From Vandiemenella viatica (lineage: Eukaryota > Arthropoda > Insecta > Orthoptera > Morabidae), in NCBI GenBank assembly GCA_031002005.1, contig CM061918.1, forward strand, positions 44,056,047 through 44,120,046: 64,000 nt of DNA, written 5' to 3'. The stretch's first letter is position 1; each line of letters starts with the position of its first letter. A program made the position numbers and the translations under genes. This document shows positions 1 through 11,491 of the stretch, piece after piece. The notes beneath the pieces were generated by a model that was not told the DNA's origin, made no database searches, and saw only the letters and a program-made list of their open reading frames with translations.

Positions 1-99
1 TTCCTATTACACTCGGTTGTTTTAAAACCCATACAGAATGAACATTTGTAATTTAATTTGCATATAATTTTATAATAGAGCCAATGAAACTGTCTGTAC

Positions 100-320
100 T
101 CAATGAAAATAAAGAATAGGGAAAATAACATGTCACCTATCACAAATGAAGGCAGAGGGTTTATGTGGTAAACCTGGATGAGTACACATCTGCTTGTCAT
201 ATTTACCTTTATCTCGAGTAAGGTTATTAATCAAATATTGTAAAGTGTGTTCGTGTTTGTCCTGGCCCTCTGGCATCATTATTTTTGAAGTCATTTTTTC
301 CCCGTTCTTATTTTCTTAAA
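100..320. repeat. Penelope-like element terminal foldback fragment
   Basis: The left part (about 100-165) resembles the PLE terminal segment seen at 7500-7570: an AATAAG-like stretch, GGGAAAAT, then CACAAATGAAGGCAGAGGG. The right part (about 210-320) is a diverged reverse complement with an ATATTG block, a CTGGCCCTCTGGCATCA block and a final TTATTTTC. It is therefore an old PLE end-to-end remnant. It carries no coding sequence. The assignment rests on comparison with the other copies in this window. Confidence 0.5.
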
Positions 321-329
321 TAATAATTT

Positions 330-409
330 TACTTGGGGGGGCTAGGGGACTGAAGCCCCCCCCCCCCCAAAAGCACCAAGGTCACCCCTGCCGACATGGA
401 TTTAGGGGA

Positions 410-445
<36 letters not shown>

Positions 446-590
446 AGTTTTAATAAGGGCAGAAATGTGGATTAATGAGATTTCTGTTGGCGAACCCCTC
501 CTCCCCCGAGTCAAGCCCCCCCCCCCCCCCCAAACCAAATCCTACCCCCCCCCCAAAAAAAATCCTGGATCCGCCACTGCCTAGGTGTAT
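330..590. repeat. Low-complexity and unclassified repeat
   Basis: The stretch contains homopolymer G and C runs (about 335-372, 511-530 and 545-556) and a TC dinucleotide microsatellite (about 411-442). It ends in a GGATCCGCCACTGCC-type motif that appears inverted near 16115 (GCAGTGGTGGGTCTAGG). This looks like the end of a decayed repeat family. The short open frames across it are composition artefacts. Confidence 0.5.
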
Positions 591-917
591 GGTATGCCCA
601 GAGTAAATACATCATAGGAGTAAGAGAGCATTAACACAGTATTTCTGCTGTTGCCATTTGTTAACAGGAAAACACATTAATTCTCCATTTATGAATTTAA
701 TGCAATAGCTGCATTCCTGAGCCTTCTGGTCATCACAGGGCACTGTATCTTCTTCCAGCCTATTATATCCTAAAAGATTTATATTTTTTTCTAGAATTGG
801 CTTACAGTGCTAAAATTCTAGGTGTCTGGAACAAACATCCCATAGCATGTGTTTATGGACACCTTAAAGAGATATAATTGAGTAGTTTTAAACTGACATT
901 AAAAATATTTCTTGCAG

Positions 918-1088
918 GACATCAAAATTTTCCAGTAATCGGCACAGGAAGCTGCAGCCATTCAGAGAAACGTGACTGTCCCCTTATCTCCTTGTGTGGC
1001 GACACCTGAAGACGCAATTCTGCCAGACAGCAACCCTCGATCGCTCTCAACTTTTCTTCCCACCTGATAATCCCCTACATTCGCCAAG
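918..1088 (+). other. Probable 5' UTR part of the first coding exon of eIF5
   Basis: A good 3' splice site (pyrimidine and A-rich tract, then TTGCAG ending at 917) precedes the start codon by 171 bases. This suggests that the first coding exon begins at 918 and that an upstream non-coding exon exists, possibly outside the window. Transcript data would be needed to confirm it. Confidence 0.4.
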
Positions 1089-1245
1089 ATGGGTAGCGTC
1101 AACGTAAACCGGAATGTCAGTGATGCGTTCTACCGCTACAAGATGCCCCGTATCATGGCCAAAGTCGAGGGCAAGGGCAATGGCATAAAGACAGTCATTG
1201 TCAACATGATTGATGTCGCAAAGGCTATTGGTCGTCCTGCCACAT
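1089..1245 (+). CDS. eIF5: eIF5 coding exon 1
   Basis: It encodes residues 1-52 and one base of codon 53, including the FYRYKMP arginine-finger segment and [11 protein letters not shown]. The donor GTAAG is at 1246. The ATG at 1089 aligns with the known eIF5 start. Confidence 0.95.
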
Positions 1246-4200
1246 GTAAGTTGATTAAACTGTTTAGTGTAGATTAAGAATATAATCACACAAAATTATT
1301 TAGTTGTAATTAAGTTAGTCATAGTATCTGAAGTAAACAAACATCATTCATGATCAATTTGATCATCAAAAGTCATTCTTTCAAATTTTAACTATCAAAG
1401 GTCTGTTCAGTTAAATAAAGGAAGGTGTATTTTTACTTTTTCCATAAGTGCATTTCCATATCGTTTGTTTTTTTTTTTTTTTTAATTCCTAGTGCCAAAT
1501 TTATTTTATTTTGTTACTAGATGAAGTATTTTGACGATATAATGTGCCTTGGTGTCGAGCCAGAACATTATTATTTTTAACTATATGTAATTTACGTATT
1601 TTCCTGATACTTTTGTTGGTTATAATTATTCTGTCTGCAAAGTTCTTGCCTTTATTTGGTTGTCAACTCCCTTTCTAAATACTTTAACTACTTTATCAAT
1701 GTAGAGGATCAACAGTTAATGTATGGTACAGTATTAAAGTTTCCACCAGCTACGAAATTTCTCTACATTTATTTTGAACAATCTGAAATTGCTGCTTGCA
1801 TCAGGAAGCAATACATTTGTGAATATTAAAAGTTTTATCAGACTTCGAATCCAATAGACAATGCTAATTACTCTCGAACACGTAACAGAGTGAAGCCTTT
1901 ATTGACATGTGTTTATCACCCTTTTCAGTGTAGCTTGAATTCACAAATTTTAGACTCTACTTTGAGAAATTAATGAAATACAGAGAGTTTATGGATTGTG
2001 GGTTAAGTCTGCTAGTCTAGACTATTGTGGGTCGGTCTATCATGTCGCCTATCCCTCTCTGAGACACGAACCATCACAATCTTTATTTCCTTACATTAAA
2101 AAAAAGAAAAATCATTGTGCTGCAAGCCTCACTCGCCACCTTTTATCCACTCTCTGGGTGCTAGCCTCGGGAATGGTTAGTTTTGAGTCTTCTACAGTGA
2201 AGTCTCTGGACTTTATTTGATGATCTCTCTGACGTATCTGATCCTTTTCATTTTTTAAGATGAGGTGAACCAGTTAGTTTTAACATGTAAATTAAAATGG
2301 GATTTTTAACTATTCTTACTAATTTTAAATCTGCTTTCATTTATTTAGTAAACTCCAGTTTTCAAAATCACTGGTTCAAAACCATGTTCTCATCTGGACA
2401 TCATTGCCACATTTAATTTCTTGCTTTAGAGGTCAAAATGTTTAGTATGTGTTTAACTGAAATGTTTATTTTATTATATTTAATGTAATCTTTCTTTATG
2501 ACCTAAATTTGTATGTTGTTTAATATTAATATAAAAAATCTTATTTCAGCTATTTAGTTCTTCCTTTTAAATTGGTGTTTCAACCTGAAACTTCATATTA
2601 AGATCAGTTTATGCGCTGAGAAGACATTATCTTAATTTAGTTTTTCTCATTTATTTAAATAGTGGTTAGTTCATTGTTTTGTCCACTTTTGTTTCCTTCA
2701 GACTATTATCATTGTTTGCTCCCACACAAAACTTCCTCCATGTGATTGTTCTAAAACTGAATTTTCTCCTCCCAACAACAATACATCCAAATAACTGTAT
2801 TTATGTTTAGAATCGGAATACATGTTCGTGTTGCTCGGCACTAAACTTGCGGTATTCCTGCAGTACTTGAAACCTGTTGTTTTAAGGATGCGGAGTAACT
2901 GCTTCACTAGTGTTTCCTAACATTTTAATATGAGAAAAGTCTGAAATATGTTTGAAATTTTTCTGTGTGAATGGCTCGCTCCTCTTGTTTACAGAACAGC
3001 TCTCATTGCCTTTTAAGTTCATATAGCAGTATTTGTCTATTAGTTGCTAGGCTTATGACAATGAAGTTCACAGCATCGCTCATTACAGATCCAACAAAAT
3101 ACTTCGGCTGTGAGCTTGGGGCCCAGACACAGTTTGATTTCAAGAATGATCGCTTCATTGTGAATGGATCACACGATGCTGCAAAGCTGCAGGACCTACT
3201 GGATGGCTTCATTCGTAAATTCGTATTGTGTCCTGGTTGTGACAACCCAGAGACTATCCTGAGTGTCAGCCAGAAAAAAGGAATCATCAGCCAGTCATGC
3301 AAAGCCTGTGGCTACCACGGACCATTAGAGTTTAATCATAAGCTCAACACCTTTATTCTCAAAAACCCACCAAGTGAGTAACATTAACAAAACTGCATCC
3401 AAAATTTAGATCAAGTATTTATTTTTAAGTTTTGTAAACTGCCCATTAGATTTTATGAAAATTTCAGTATCTCATCCTGTCACATACTCTAAAATATTTA
3501 TTCACTCTTTGTATGGTGAGTTGTGTGCAATAGCTAAATGTACTGTAGGTTAACTTTTCACAGTAGAAACATTGATCCTTTTCAAATATATTTACTTGTT
3601 AATGTAGAGGGCATATTATCAACTAGAGTAATTGGTGCAAGGAAATAAGCAGTGAAGATTATAATGTACAGTGCACACAAACAAATATACAAAGCTGAAT
3701 AATTGTAACTTCTCTTGGCAAGTCTGATTTCACTACCAGAAAGCAGTCGTATGTTATGCATAGTTTTTAACAGTAAAAAAAAAAAGGATGTAGTTTATAA
3801 AGAGTAAAGTGATACACACTTGCAGTTAACCACGCAACAAAGGCCACTGAATATTTTAACAAAATCGGACAGCACCCACTGTGCCTTTTGTGTTTTTCAT
3901 GCTATGCCCAGCAATCCCAAAAACAGAGGCACTTATCTTATAATCTTCTTTTCTCTCTCTCTCTCTCTCTCTGGCTGTAGTAGTCATGTAAGATGTAAGA
4001 TTGTAAGAAAAGTATTATATTGGCCACACTTGGATTTAGTGGCTTCTGAACTTTGTGCAGTAACTGGGAGCACAAATAGTATTTGTATACCAAAAATAGT
4101 TTCTTCCTCTTTGAATCTTTTTATTAGGATGAAATTCATTTTCAGACTTGAACCCAGCAGCACAGGGCTCTTCATTGACTGAGGGCAAGCGTGGCAAACG

Positions 4201-7200
4201 CTCAAAGAAGGGAACCAGCAATGGTGAGACAAACGGTGAACGCCTTTCAGATGATGGTGATCAATCACTAGATGCTCCAGACAAGAACGTTGGAGAAAAT
4301 GTAAGTCTTCACAATTTATGCTCTGTAATAAATAACACTAAAACCTTATTTGCAGTAAACCTTTGACATTACAGCAAGTGTTCCCTTTTTCTTTGAGTCG
4401 ACTGAAAAGCAAGGGGTGTTTCCCCCCCCCCCCCAATGGTTCAAAAAGTTTTTGTCTTAAATTGAAGCTGGTTACAACATGGCCATATTTAGGGAACAAA
4501 AAAGTCTAACTTGGTTAATGTTTGATTTTTTTTGGGGGGGGGGGGGGAGTTGCTGGTATTAAGTTTCTGCCATGTGAAAACCTTTTAAAGAATTTTATGC
4601 TTTTTTTCAGTTATTAAGTCCAACTCCTATTTTTGTGTTGGCCGATTCACATGAACAAAATTCTGCTGAGAGGTTTTATTTAACTTTGGTGTAAAAATGT
4701 GACAGGAATGGTATACAATGAATCTGCTATGTGTAAAGTTTGTGCTCCTGTTGAGACTTCATGTGCTCCTTACTTTTCAGTTGGTGAGAAGGGAAAACTG
4801 TAAGCTGAGGTTGTAACTGCTTGACAATTTTGCTAACGTTCACATTACTTGGATTGCTGAAAATTCATTTCTATGTTTACTTTGCTCATGTATTTATTAC
4901 AGCTTATAACCTTTAGATCTAATTATCAATGATTTGAAATATGTTTACCTGAAACTGTCTGAAGACAACTTTCATAAGGCAGACTATGAGAACTCGTGGA
5001 AAATGCTAATAGTTGTACATTGCTGAGGATCCTGTTGACTCCTTTTCTTTGTAACTTGCAGGAGGAGGACCAGGAATCGGATGAACACTGGGCTGTGGAT
5101 GTGTCGGAGGAGGCAGTGCGTGCTCGTATGCAAGATCTGACTGACAGTGCTAAGGGCATGACAGTGAGTGATGACCTGGAGAAGACTGAGAAGCAGCGCA
5201 TGGACATTCTGTACGAGTTGGTGAAAAGGCGAAGAGATGCAGGTACCCTCAGTGACCGTGAGATCTTGGCAGAAGCAGAAAGACTTGATATTCGTTCAAA
5301 GGCACCACTTGTACTGGCAGAGTTACTCTTCAACCAGAACTTGCCACTCCAGGTTGGTGAATTTTAATTGAAAAAATTATTGATAATATGATGTGATAAT
5401 TAGTTTCAATGTGATGAAGACCATCCGAATGGCTCCAGTGAAACAATCTGCTATTGAGAGGCTAATGCCTGGTGGGGCTCTTAAAAAAATTTGATAACAG
5501 TTAAAGTGTGTTCCATGCAGATTTTTTTGGAGAAGGAATCGAGAGTCCGTGTCTATCATGTGGTCTTTCTCGAGACCTTTTCCCTTCAGGTTTCAAGTTA
5601 CACATTTTCTTTGACAGACTTTAGTCACTCATACTCTTTGTGTGTTTGTATCACTGGAATATTGCTCTTTGACCTGTCATGTACAGGTTCTTTCTTGACT
5701 TCCTCACATGGTCATTCTGCAACTAGTTGCAGTAATGTTACTCCTGAAACTTTGTGGTCTGAATTCTACTTATGTTTTCTTTAGTTACTCTAGCTTCTGT
5801 TTCATATGCCAGTATTGGCTTAGTTGGTCTTTTAAATAATCCATTTGCACTTCTATAGTACCTACCTGTTCCAAGTCAGGCCTCTTACCCTCCTGTAGAA
5901 TCCTTGTGCTCCTCTGTATTTTTAATTTTCTTTCTTCAAGTTCCCGTTATTACTTCGATCTTTTTTGCATTCTAGGAGGTCCAACTTATTCCTCTAATGC
6001 ATCCAGCTGTTATAGAACTTCAGTTTTGCCACAGAATCACATCTGCAAACATCATAGTTTTCATGTTTTTGCCCCTGATCCTACTGGCTATCTTGTATAT
6101 TATTTTAGCCATAACATAGAAGTGTGATAGAACGCATCCTTGTTTTTAGCCCAGTTTCTTATCTGAACTATGATGTTGTTTCCGAACTTAGTTTAAGACA
6201 ACTCTTGCGTACATTTAACGCTTCAACCTTTGCTATCTCCTTTCATTTTCAAAACTTTGGCTTTAGATGTTGTCTGATGCTTTCATTAAGTCCATTGTTG
6301 ACTTTCTCAGTCCGAAGTGATATTACTCTTGTCATAATCCACTTTCAACCTTTTTCTCTTATTGCTATTGCCTCTTTGTAGAAATATTACTTGAATGTAT
6401 TATCCTGAAAGTGTGCTCTGCACATCAGCTCCTAAGCATTTACATTTTATACTAATCACTTATAATCAGTGTCTATAAATCTGATATTTTTCCATCAGGT
6501 AGGGCAGCTCAGTTGGAGTGTTAAAGCTTCTATGTCTAAACCGATGTATTAATTCAAAAGGTTAGAAAATGTAAACCTATCACCAAAGATGAAGATGGAA
6601 GAGCTGTGACTATATAGAAAGGGAGGTGAATACACAAAATTATTGTTTTAGGCTACTCTTTAGATGAAGGGGGGAAAGAAACTTCCACGTGAATTATGGA
6701 TGGACAAAGGTCCTCCAGTGTGATTTTGTATTCAGTTCTCATTGAGAAAATGTGAGCAGTTCATCAGGCATGTGCACACTTGTACAAGGGACTAAGATTC
6801 CAAATGAGGTTCAGCCATTGAATCACTGATGATGGCTAGAACTCCAAATATTTTTACTAAAAGTGTCAAAGATGTTTAACAAAAGCTGTGCATCCAGATT
6901 TGGGTTTTCCATGGTTTCCCCAAATCATTCCAGCCAAATGCCAGGATGCTTCCTTCAAAAAGGCCGTGGCCGGATTCCTTCTTGTTCCTTGTCCCCCATT
7001 CCTTTCCCACCTCTAATGACTTTGATGTCAATGTCATAAGCAAAACAAAAAACAAAAAAGAAAAAAAAAGAAAAAGAAATAGCTGGTTGAAATAAACCTA
7101 TAAAATTTCACACTATGTTTTGACTTGATATATTTTGCATCTTCAAAAATATAGTGATGAGCAGCCTTTGAGGTTCTTACATAAATGCTTGAACTATTCC

Positions 7201-10141
7201 ACGAACGTATAGCAGTTACCATTTAGAACACCAGAGCAAAAACTGAAATAGAGGAATCTGTCTGTTGCTCCTATGGCTTGCATTCTACTCTGAAATTCCA
7301 TAGACGGAAACAATGTCTGCTACCATACTGTGTCTTTAACACTTCTACTTTTGGTCGTACTGCAAGAGTACAGTGTTACCTACACAATATTTCTTTTATA
7401 CTACCTTAGTAAAAGACTACAAAATGTGTCAGGTCTTGCCATATGTCTTACTTCTTACATGCTTAATTGGATAAAGGAAACAAAGAAACTGTCGCGAGGC
7501 ACTGAAAATAAGATAGGATAGGGAAAATGAACAGTTACCCGTCACTTACCACAGATGAAGGCAGGAGGGCAAGACACGTAAAAACACAGAAGCACACGAA
7601 TTGCACAATATTTCGACCTTGTCACTTGCCATCTCTCATTTCATTTTACAGTCGGTTATTTATTTTTTATTATTTTATTTTTATATATATTATTATATTA
7701 TTTTACAACTTTATTATTTATTTTCAACTTTTTGAATTAAGCTACACAAAGATTACATTGTTTTGTTTCACTTTTATCGCTGGTCAAGCCTATTCCCCCC
7801 CTCCCTTCCCGGCAATTCTACCACTACCACGCGTTTTCCGCCTGTGCTTCATTCATGTGGCGGGTTGGGATGTGACCACATCTTTCCCCCTGCCATATGT
7901 CTCGCCTCCCACATGAGTAAGACTAAGGTCGAAATATTGTGCAATTCGTGTGTTTTTACGTGTCTCGCCCTCCTGCCTTCATCTGTGGTAAGTGACGGGT
8001 AACTGTTTATTTTCCCTATCCTATCTTATTTTCTTACATGCTTAATGATTTTTATCAATATATTGTAATTTATTTTTTGTTTCTCACCCTCCTGCGTACA
8101 TCTGTGGTGATCACTGCTTATTTTCCCCATCCTTCCTTATTTTCATTTATTAACAGCAGTTTGTGTTACCACTACCAAATACAGTATAATTACATAGATA
8201 TAACAAGATTATAACTGGTCATATTCATGACTTGTTGAATTATGTGTCCTCATCCTTCAAACATTAGGTGTTTGTGTTAATTTTGTTTGGTAATTTCAGG
8301 GCTTCTCCATTAACCTTTGTCAAGTAACCATTTTACTTTCCCTACCCCTGTTTGAATTTGTGCAGTAAGTATTGTGGTCTATTTCTAGGTGAAGAAGCAT
8401 CGTGTACTCTTCTTGCGCTTCACACATGAAGACACCAAAGCCCAGAAGTACTTGCTTGGTGGTATTGAGCAAGTAATTGCTTGCACAAGGAAATCCTGTT
8501 GCCCAAAGTATCTGGGATCTTGAAGGTTAGTTATTGTTTTTTGTTCCACCACAATTATTCACTAATTGATTTTTTATTTTTCCAGGCACAAATTCCCTTC
8601 TAATTAATGAATATATTTCTTGTTAAATTTGTGGAACCATTTTTCATTTAGAATGTTCGGCTAGCATCCCCAAATTGTACAATAGTTCAATATGATATAG
8701 AGATACAAGAAAATGGAATTCTAAATATCTATTAAAAGGATTGCCATAGAACATTTGGCAACAGTTTACTAGAAACTTACATAGATATAAATGAAACTTT
8801 CTTGTAATAGTTACCGTATTAAAAACTTGTCAGTTCATAGCTGTTAGTTGTAAGAGGAAGTGAAAGATCTGAGGTTCCATTCTGTACTCAAGACAAATTC
8901 TATGACTAATAGGATTATAGATAGTATGACCATTATATTTTTCAATCTTCACTATGGTTGTGTGCATTGGACTTGTCGCGAGTACTCCATTGTAATTATG
9001 TGCTTCCTTTTCCAATCCTCGTTTCTTCAGCTTTACCGTTTGATTTTTTTTTGATTTTTTTTTTAACTTTGTTTCTATCTCGTAAGCCTCCCATTTGTCA
9101 GTCTCTAAACAAGATTGTTTTACACCGAAATAATGTTTAGTGAGAATTTAATTGTTGTGGCCCTAGTGCTTTTCATCTATTGTAAATGGTGGGTTTATGT
9201 TCCACATCCTTCTTCATTTGAATTAGATATTTCTGTGTACTAGGCACATTGCACCTATCAATCTATGTGGACAAGTTTGGATGAAAATTTGTAAAGTATA
9301 GTAAAGATGTGACTTGAGCTTGGAGTATTATTTTTTGGATGCATTTAACGTAGTTGGATGCTGTTTGCAGCTGTTTTATGACGAGGACATCTTGGAGGAG
9401 AAGGTATTACTGGAGTGGGCTGGCAAAGAGAGCAAAAAGTATGTCAGCAAGGAGCTTAGCCATGAGATCCATGAGCGTGCAGAGCCATTTATCCGTTGGC
9501 TTCGGGAAGCTGAAGAAGAAGAAAGTGAGAGCAGTGAGGAGGAAGATGATCTGGAGGTAAATTGCCATTTTCATTGTGTAGCCCTTTTTGTTTACCGGGT
9601 TGTTAACAAAATTTTATTTCTAGTAGTAGTAGTTATAAATCTACCAGTAGTAATTAAGATAGCAAGATGAATGTCCATTTTGTTAGTTACCAGCTCTTAT
9701 AATGCTTGAAGATCTGTTGGGTATGCGGCCAGATCAATTGATCGATGTTGAAAAAAAATTTTACTGCGTAATGTTCTATCTTCTGGTTGCGTCTGCTGAC
9801 CGGCGTGAGTAGTGCCGTGCCCGACCTGCCAGGACAGTATTTATATCCTTTGACCCATCCCCTCCACTCCTGCTGTGGCACTCATTTAGTGGTGATGGGG
9901 GTCTAGCAGTGGTGTTCAGTGTTAATACTGCCCTGGCGGCTCCAGTTTAACATAGGTTAAATAACAATTAGTTACCTTCAATTTTTCACTGATCAGCAAT
10001 GTTTGTACGCAGATTGAATATGATGACCGTGCAAAGACGTCGCCACTCAAGGAGCAGCCCAAGGCAGTACCTAAGCCATCAGCGGCCGCTGACAGTCCTG
10101 AAGAAGAAGAGGGTGATGACCTCGACATTGATGCCATCTGA
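1089..10141 (+). CDS. eIF5: Eukaryotic translation initiation factor 5 (eIF5), seven coding exons, frameshift in exon 5
   Basis: eIF5 is the GTPase-activating protein for eIF2 in the cytosolic 43S/48S pre-initiation complex. CDS: join 1089-1245, 3089-3373, 4146-4300, 5062-5352, 8389-8525, 9371-9556, 10013-10141. All introns are GT-AG and phases match (1,1,0,0,0,0). The N-terminus [20 protein letters not shown] carries the arginine-finger position (Arg16; Arg15 in the human protein). A zinc-binding domain follows with Cys100, Cys103, Cys123 and Cys126. A charged linker (exon 3) leads into the W2/MIF4G-type C-terminal HEAT domain (exons 4-6), which ends in acidic aromatic boxes and the terminus DDLDIDAI. 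The exons total 1340 nt; one missing base in exon 5 would make 1341 (446 residues), close to the usual 400-460. As written, the frame stops at 8521-8523. Identity is very secure. Confidence 0.96.
1246..3088 (+). other. eIF5 intron 1
   Basis: AT-rich intron with a T-run near 1470-1483. I recognise no coding remnant or element with ends. The acceptor is CATTACAG, ending at 3088. Confidence 0.85.
3089..3373 (+). CDS. eIF5: eIF5 coding exon 2 (zinc-binding domain)
   Basis: It completes Tyr53 and encodes [17 protein letters not shown] up to the FILKNPP segment. It contains the four zinc ligands (CPGC and CKAC). The upstream extension of this open frame, starting near 2971, is intronic because the splice acceptor at 3088 gives exact eIF5 continuity. 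Confidence 0.95.
3374..4145 (+). other. eIF5 intron 2
   Basis: The donor is GTGAGT and the acceptor ATTTTCAG. A CT microsatellite lies at about 3951-3972 and an A-run near 3775. No gene or intact element is visible. Confidence 0.85.
4146..4300 (+). CDS. eIF5: eIF5 coding exon 3 (charged linker)
   Basis: It encodes a low-complexity Lys/Ser/Asp-rich linker ([20 protein letters not shown]...) between the N-terminal domain and the W2 domain. Linker length and sequence vary between species, so the assignment rests on splice phase, the donor GTAAGT at 4301 and position. Confidence 0.88.
4301..5061 (+). other. eIF5 intron 3
   Basis: It contains a C-run near 4421-4435 and a G-run near 4536-4547. 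Nothing else was recognised. The acceptor CTTGCAG ends at 5061. Confidence 0.85.
5062..5352 (+). CDS. eIF5: eIF5 coding exon 4
   Basis: It encodes an acidic segment, then the start of the W2 domain: [19 protein letters not shown] and [20 protein letters not shown]. Ninety-seven codons; the donor GTTGGT begins at 5353. Confidence 0.94.
5700..6400 (-). mobile_element. Decayed non-LTR retrotransposon RT fragment
   Basis: The minus strand translates in broken frames to RT-like text. Around 6020-6100 it reads [17 protein letters not shown] followed by a hydrophobic ILW, matching the FADD region of LINE reverse transcriptases with one Asp lost. Upstream pieces look like the finger/palm region. Many stops and frameshifts are present. 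Clade not assigned. Confidence 0.45.
6886..7080 (+). mobile_element. SINE, 3' portion with A-rich tail
   Basis: This copy shares body motifs with those at 29591-29803 and 36326-36478: CCAGATTTGGGTTTTCC, TTTCCCCAAATCA, TTCCTTCAAAA, GGCCGTGGCCGGATTCC and CCCACCTCTAATGAC. It ends in an A-rich tail (7040-7080). The tRNA-like head is missing. The type resembles a tRNA-derived SINE common in polyneopteran insects, which is from memory. Confidence 0.6.
7468..8030 (+). mobile_element. Internally deleted Penelope-like element with inverted ends
   Basis: It is flanked by a 16-bp direct repeat (TTCTTACATGCTTAAT at 7452-7467 and 8031-8046), a target duplication. The body from about 7620 to 8030 matches the 3' UTR and terminal repeat of the full PLE at 52180-52620. 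The segment 7498-7608 is the reverse complement of about 7920-8030. It has no protein-coding region. Such inverted terminal arrangements are a known PLE feature. Confidence 0.75.
8062..8165 (+). mobile_element. PLE 3' terminal fragment
   Basis: The segment resembles the terminal part of the neighbouring PLE: CACCCTCCTGCGTACATCTG, a shortened GTGATC block, then TTATTTTCCCCATCC. It is an older independent fragment. Confidence 0.5.
8389..8525 (+). CDS. eIF5: eIF5 coding exon 5, with one missing base
   Basis: The exon reads [20 protein letters not shown] and [10 protein letters not shown] in frame from 8389. After GCT at 8479-8481 the frame slips; with one more base there, it would continue [15 protein letters not shown] to the donor GTTAGT at 8526, matching eIF5. 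As written, TGA is reached at 8521-8523. The exon is 137 nt; 138 would keep phase 0. Cause: assembly or sequencing indel in a T-rich spot, or a real mutation. Confidence 0.92.
8526..9370 (+). other. eIF5 intron 5
   Basis: AT-rich with T-runs around 9045-9065. No recognisable gene or element. The acceptor GTTTGCAG ends at 9370. Confidence 0.85.
9371..9556 (+). CDS. eIF5: eIF5 coding exon 6
   Basis: It encodes [20 protein letters not shown] and [19 protein letters not shown], then [11 protein letters not shown], the second acidic-aromatic box of the W2 domain. Sixty-two codons; donor GTAAAT at 9557. Confidence 0.95.
9695..9920. repeat. Unclassified GC-richer insert in eIF5 intron 6
   Basis: This stretch is richer in GC than its surroundings. 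It shares a GATGTTGAAAAA block followed by a stretch containing a TTTA-A-TA box and a CATC-C-C-C-CT block with 25170-25280. It is probably a dispersed repeat of unknown type, perhaps the 5' region of a PLE or LTR element. The similarity is weak. Confidence 0.3.
10013..10141 (+). CDS. eIF5: eIF5 coding exon 7 (C-terminus)
   Basis: It encodes an acidic tail that ends GDDLDIDAI, the signature C-terminus of animal eIF5, and stops at TGA 10139-10141. The acceptor ends at 10012. Confidence 0.95.
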   Translation: MEYDDRAKTSPLKEQPKAVPKPSAAADSPEEEEGDDLDIDAI

Positions 10142-11420
10142 GTTCAGTTGTATGTACAGTATTGCGTTATTCCTCTAGCCATATTAAATTTTGAATGAAT
10201 TTCAAAAATTTTCAGCGAGAAAACTCCTAACAATATTGCAGTTATTGTAAGCAGTGGGTGTTTAAATTAACATGAAGTCTCATTAAATAACTGTTTATAG
10301 TTTAAAGTGCAAACTGGTCACAACATTTCAACAAAACAAAAACAACAAAATAAGATTTTTCAGCAGTTCCTGGTTATGTATTGTTTAGAAGCCTGCCAGA
10401 CATTCAACTACATTTAGAATTCTAGTCAGTTTACATACATTTTTTGGAGAAACTTCGTGGTCTTAAAATTTTCATTCATATAATTGTAAATTGCGTTATT
10501 TTCCTTCCACACTCTGTAGCAAGGAAGATTATATAACGAGAAGACTATTATTTTAACAGTTTGTTGTATGTGGAATATCCCACTTTTCACAACTTGTGTA
10601 CAATATTTTTAAGTTGTAGGTTTGCTTTACCCTGGTGGCTGCTGCCAAACCTGTTATAGAAAATTTCCTCTTGAAGTAGTTGTCTTAAATCTCTTCCTGC
10701 TAGAAAAGTATCAGTATTTCTTTATTGCAAACGGTTGTATTCTTAATTAGTACTTCATCGCGTATTTCATTAAGTTGATTATTGTGGCTGCTGTTTTATA
10801 ATAGCTAGTTCACAGAACATAATTACTAACCAATCAGAGTGCAAGATGTAAAAGCATAGCTGCTTGTTTGGGGGTAGCTACAGAAAGGCAATGCTTTTTA
10901 ACTGTTCATAAATTGTTCTGTTATTGAGACCTGTGTCTTTGCACAGTTCTGTTACCATAACTCAATTGGTCGCCACCTTCCTACGAAGGAAAAGTTCTTA
11001 AATGGATACTCAAGTCTCTGGGGGTTATTGTGAACTAAGATGAGAATTTCAAAGTCTTTTAAAAAATAGATATATTCTTATCTTTGAATGTTGAAGTTCT
11101 GGTATCAGTAAGAAATGTTGTTTTGGTTTCAGTGTTTAATGAAGACTAGGTTCCAATGGTGAGAAATTTTTCTTAGTCTAACAAACAGTAGGTTGGTTTA
11201 CCCCACAAATTTCGGAAAGTTTCGATGAGTTTTGTTAACACATTTTAAACTTATTTTCCCCTCATTAAAAGGCTGCCAAAAGATTTACTCAAATGATTTG
11301 CTTGATTCTGTGGTTTTGGAAGTTTGTCTTCTACCCAAAAAATTAGTTCAAAATGGCCACGAAGCTTACATGTTACCAAACCGAGAGATTTTGTATCCCT
11401 CTGCCCTGATACCTACTCGG
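10142..11420 (+). other. eIF5 3' UTR and downstream flank
   Basis: No open frame resembles a protein. An ATTAAA hexamer at 10183-10188 is a possible early poly(A) signal; the true 3' end cannot be fixed from sequence alone. Confidence 0.5.
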
Positions 11421-11426
11421 AGCTTA

Positions 11427-11427
<1 letters not shown>

Positions 11428-11490
<63 letters not shown>
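11428..11490. repeat. Compound TC/AC microsatellite
   Basis: A run of TC units passes directly into a run of AC units. Open frames across it are artefacts of the dinucleotide repeat. Confidence 0.95.

Positions 11491-11491
<1 letters not shown>

Larger units (their letters stand above)
5353..8388 (+). other. eIF5 intron 4, TE-rich
   Basis: Three-kilobase intron holding a decayed antisense LINE, a SINE 3' part and two PLE pieces (listed separately). It ends with acceptor ATTTCTAG at 8388. Confidence 0.85.

Noticed and set aside
329..584. Two overlapping open frames rich in Pro, Ser/Leu and Arg/Glu
   Set aside because: They arise from C-runs and a TC microsatellite and have no protein similarity.
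2971..3088. N-terminal extension of the second eIF5 exon frame
   Set aside because: The acceptor at 3088 joins exactly in phase to exon 1 and gives the conserved TYPTKYFG sequence, so the extension is intron.
7034..7222. Minus-strand frame ending in a poly-Phe stretch
   Set aside because: It is the A-rich tail of a SINE read backwards.
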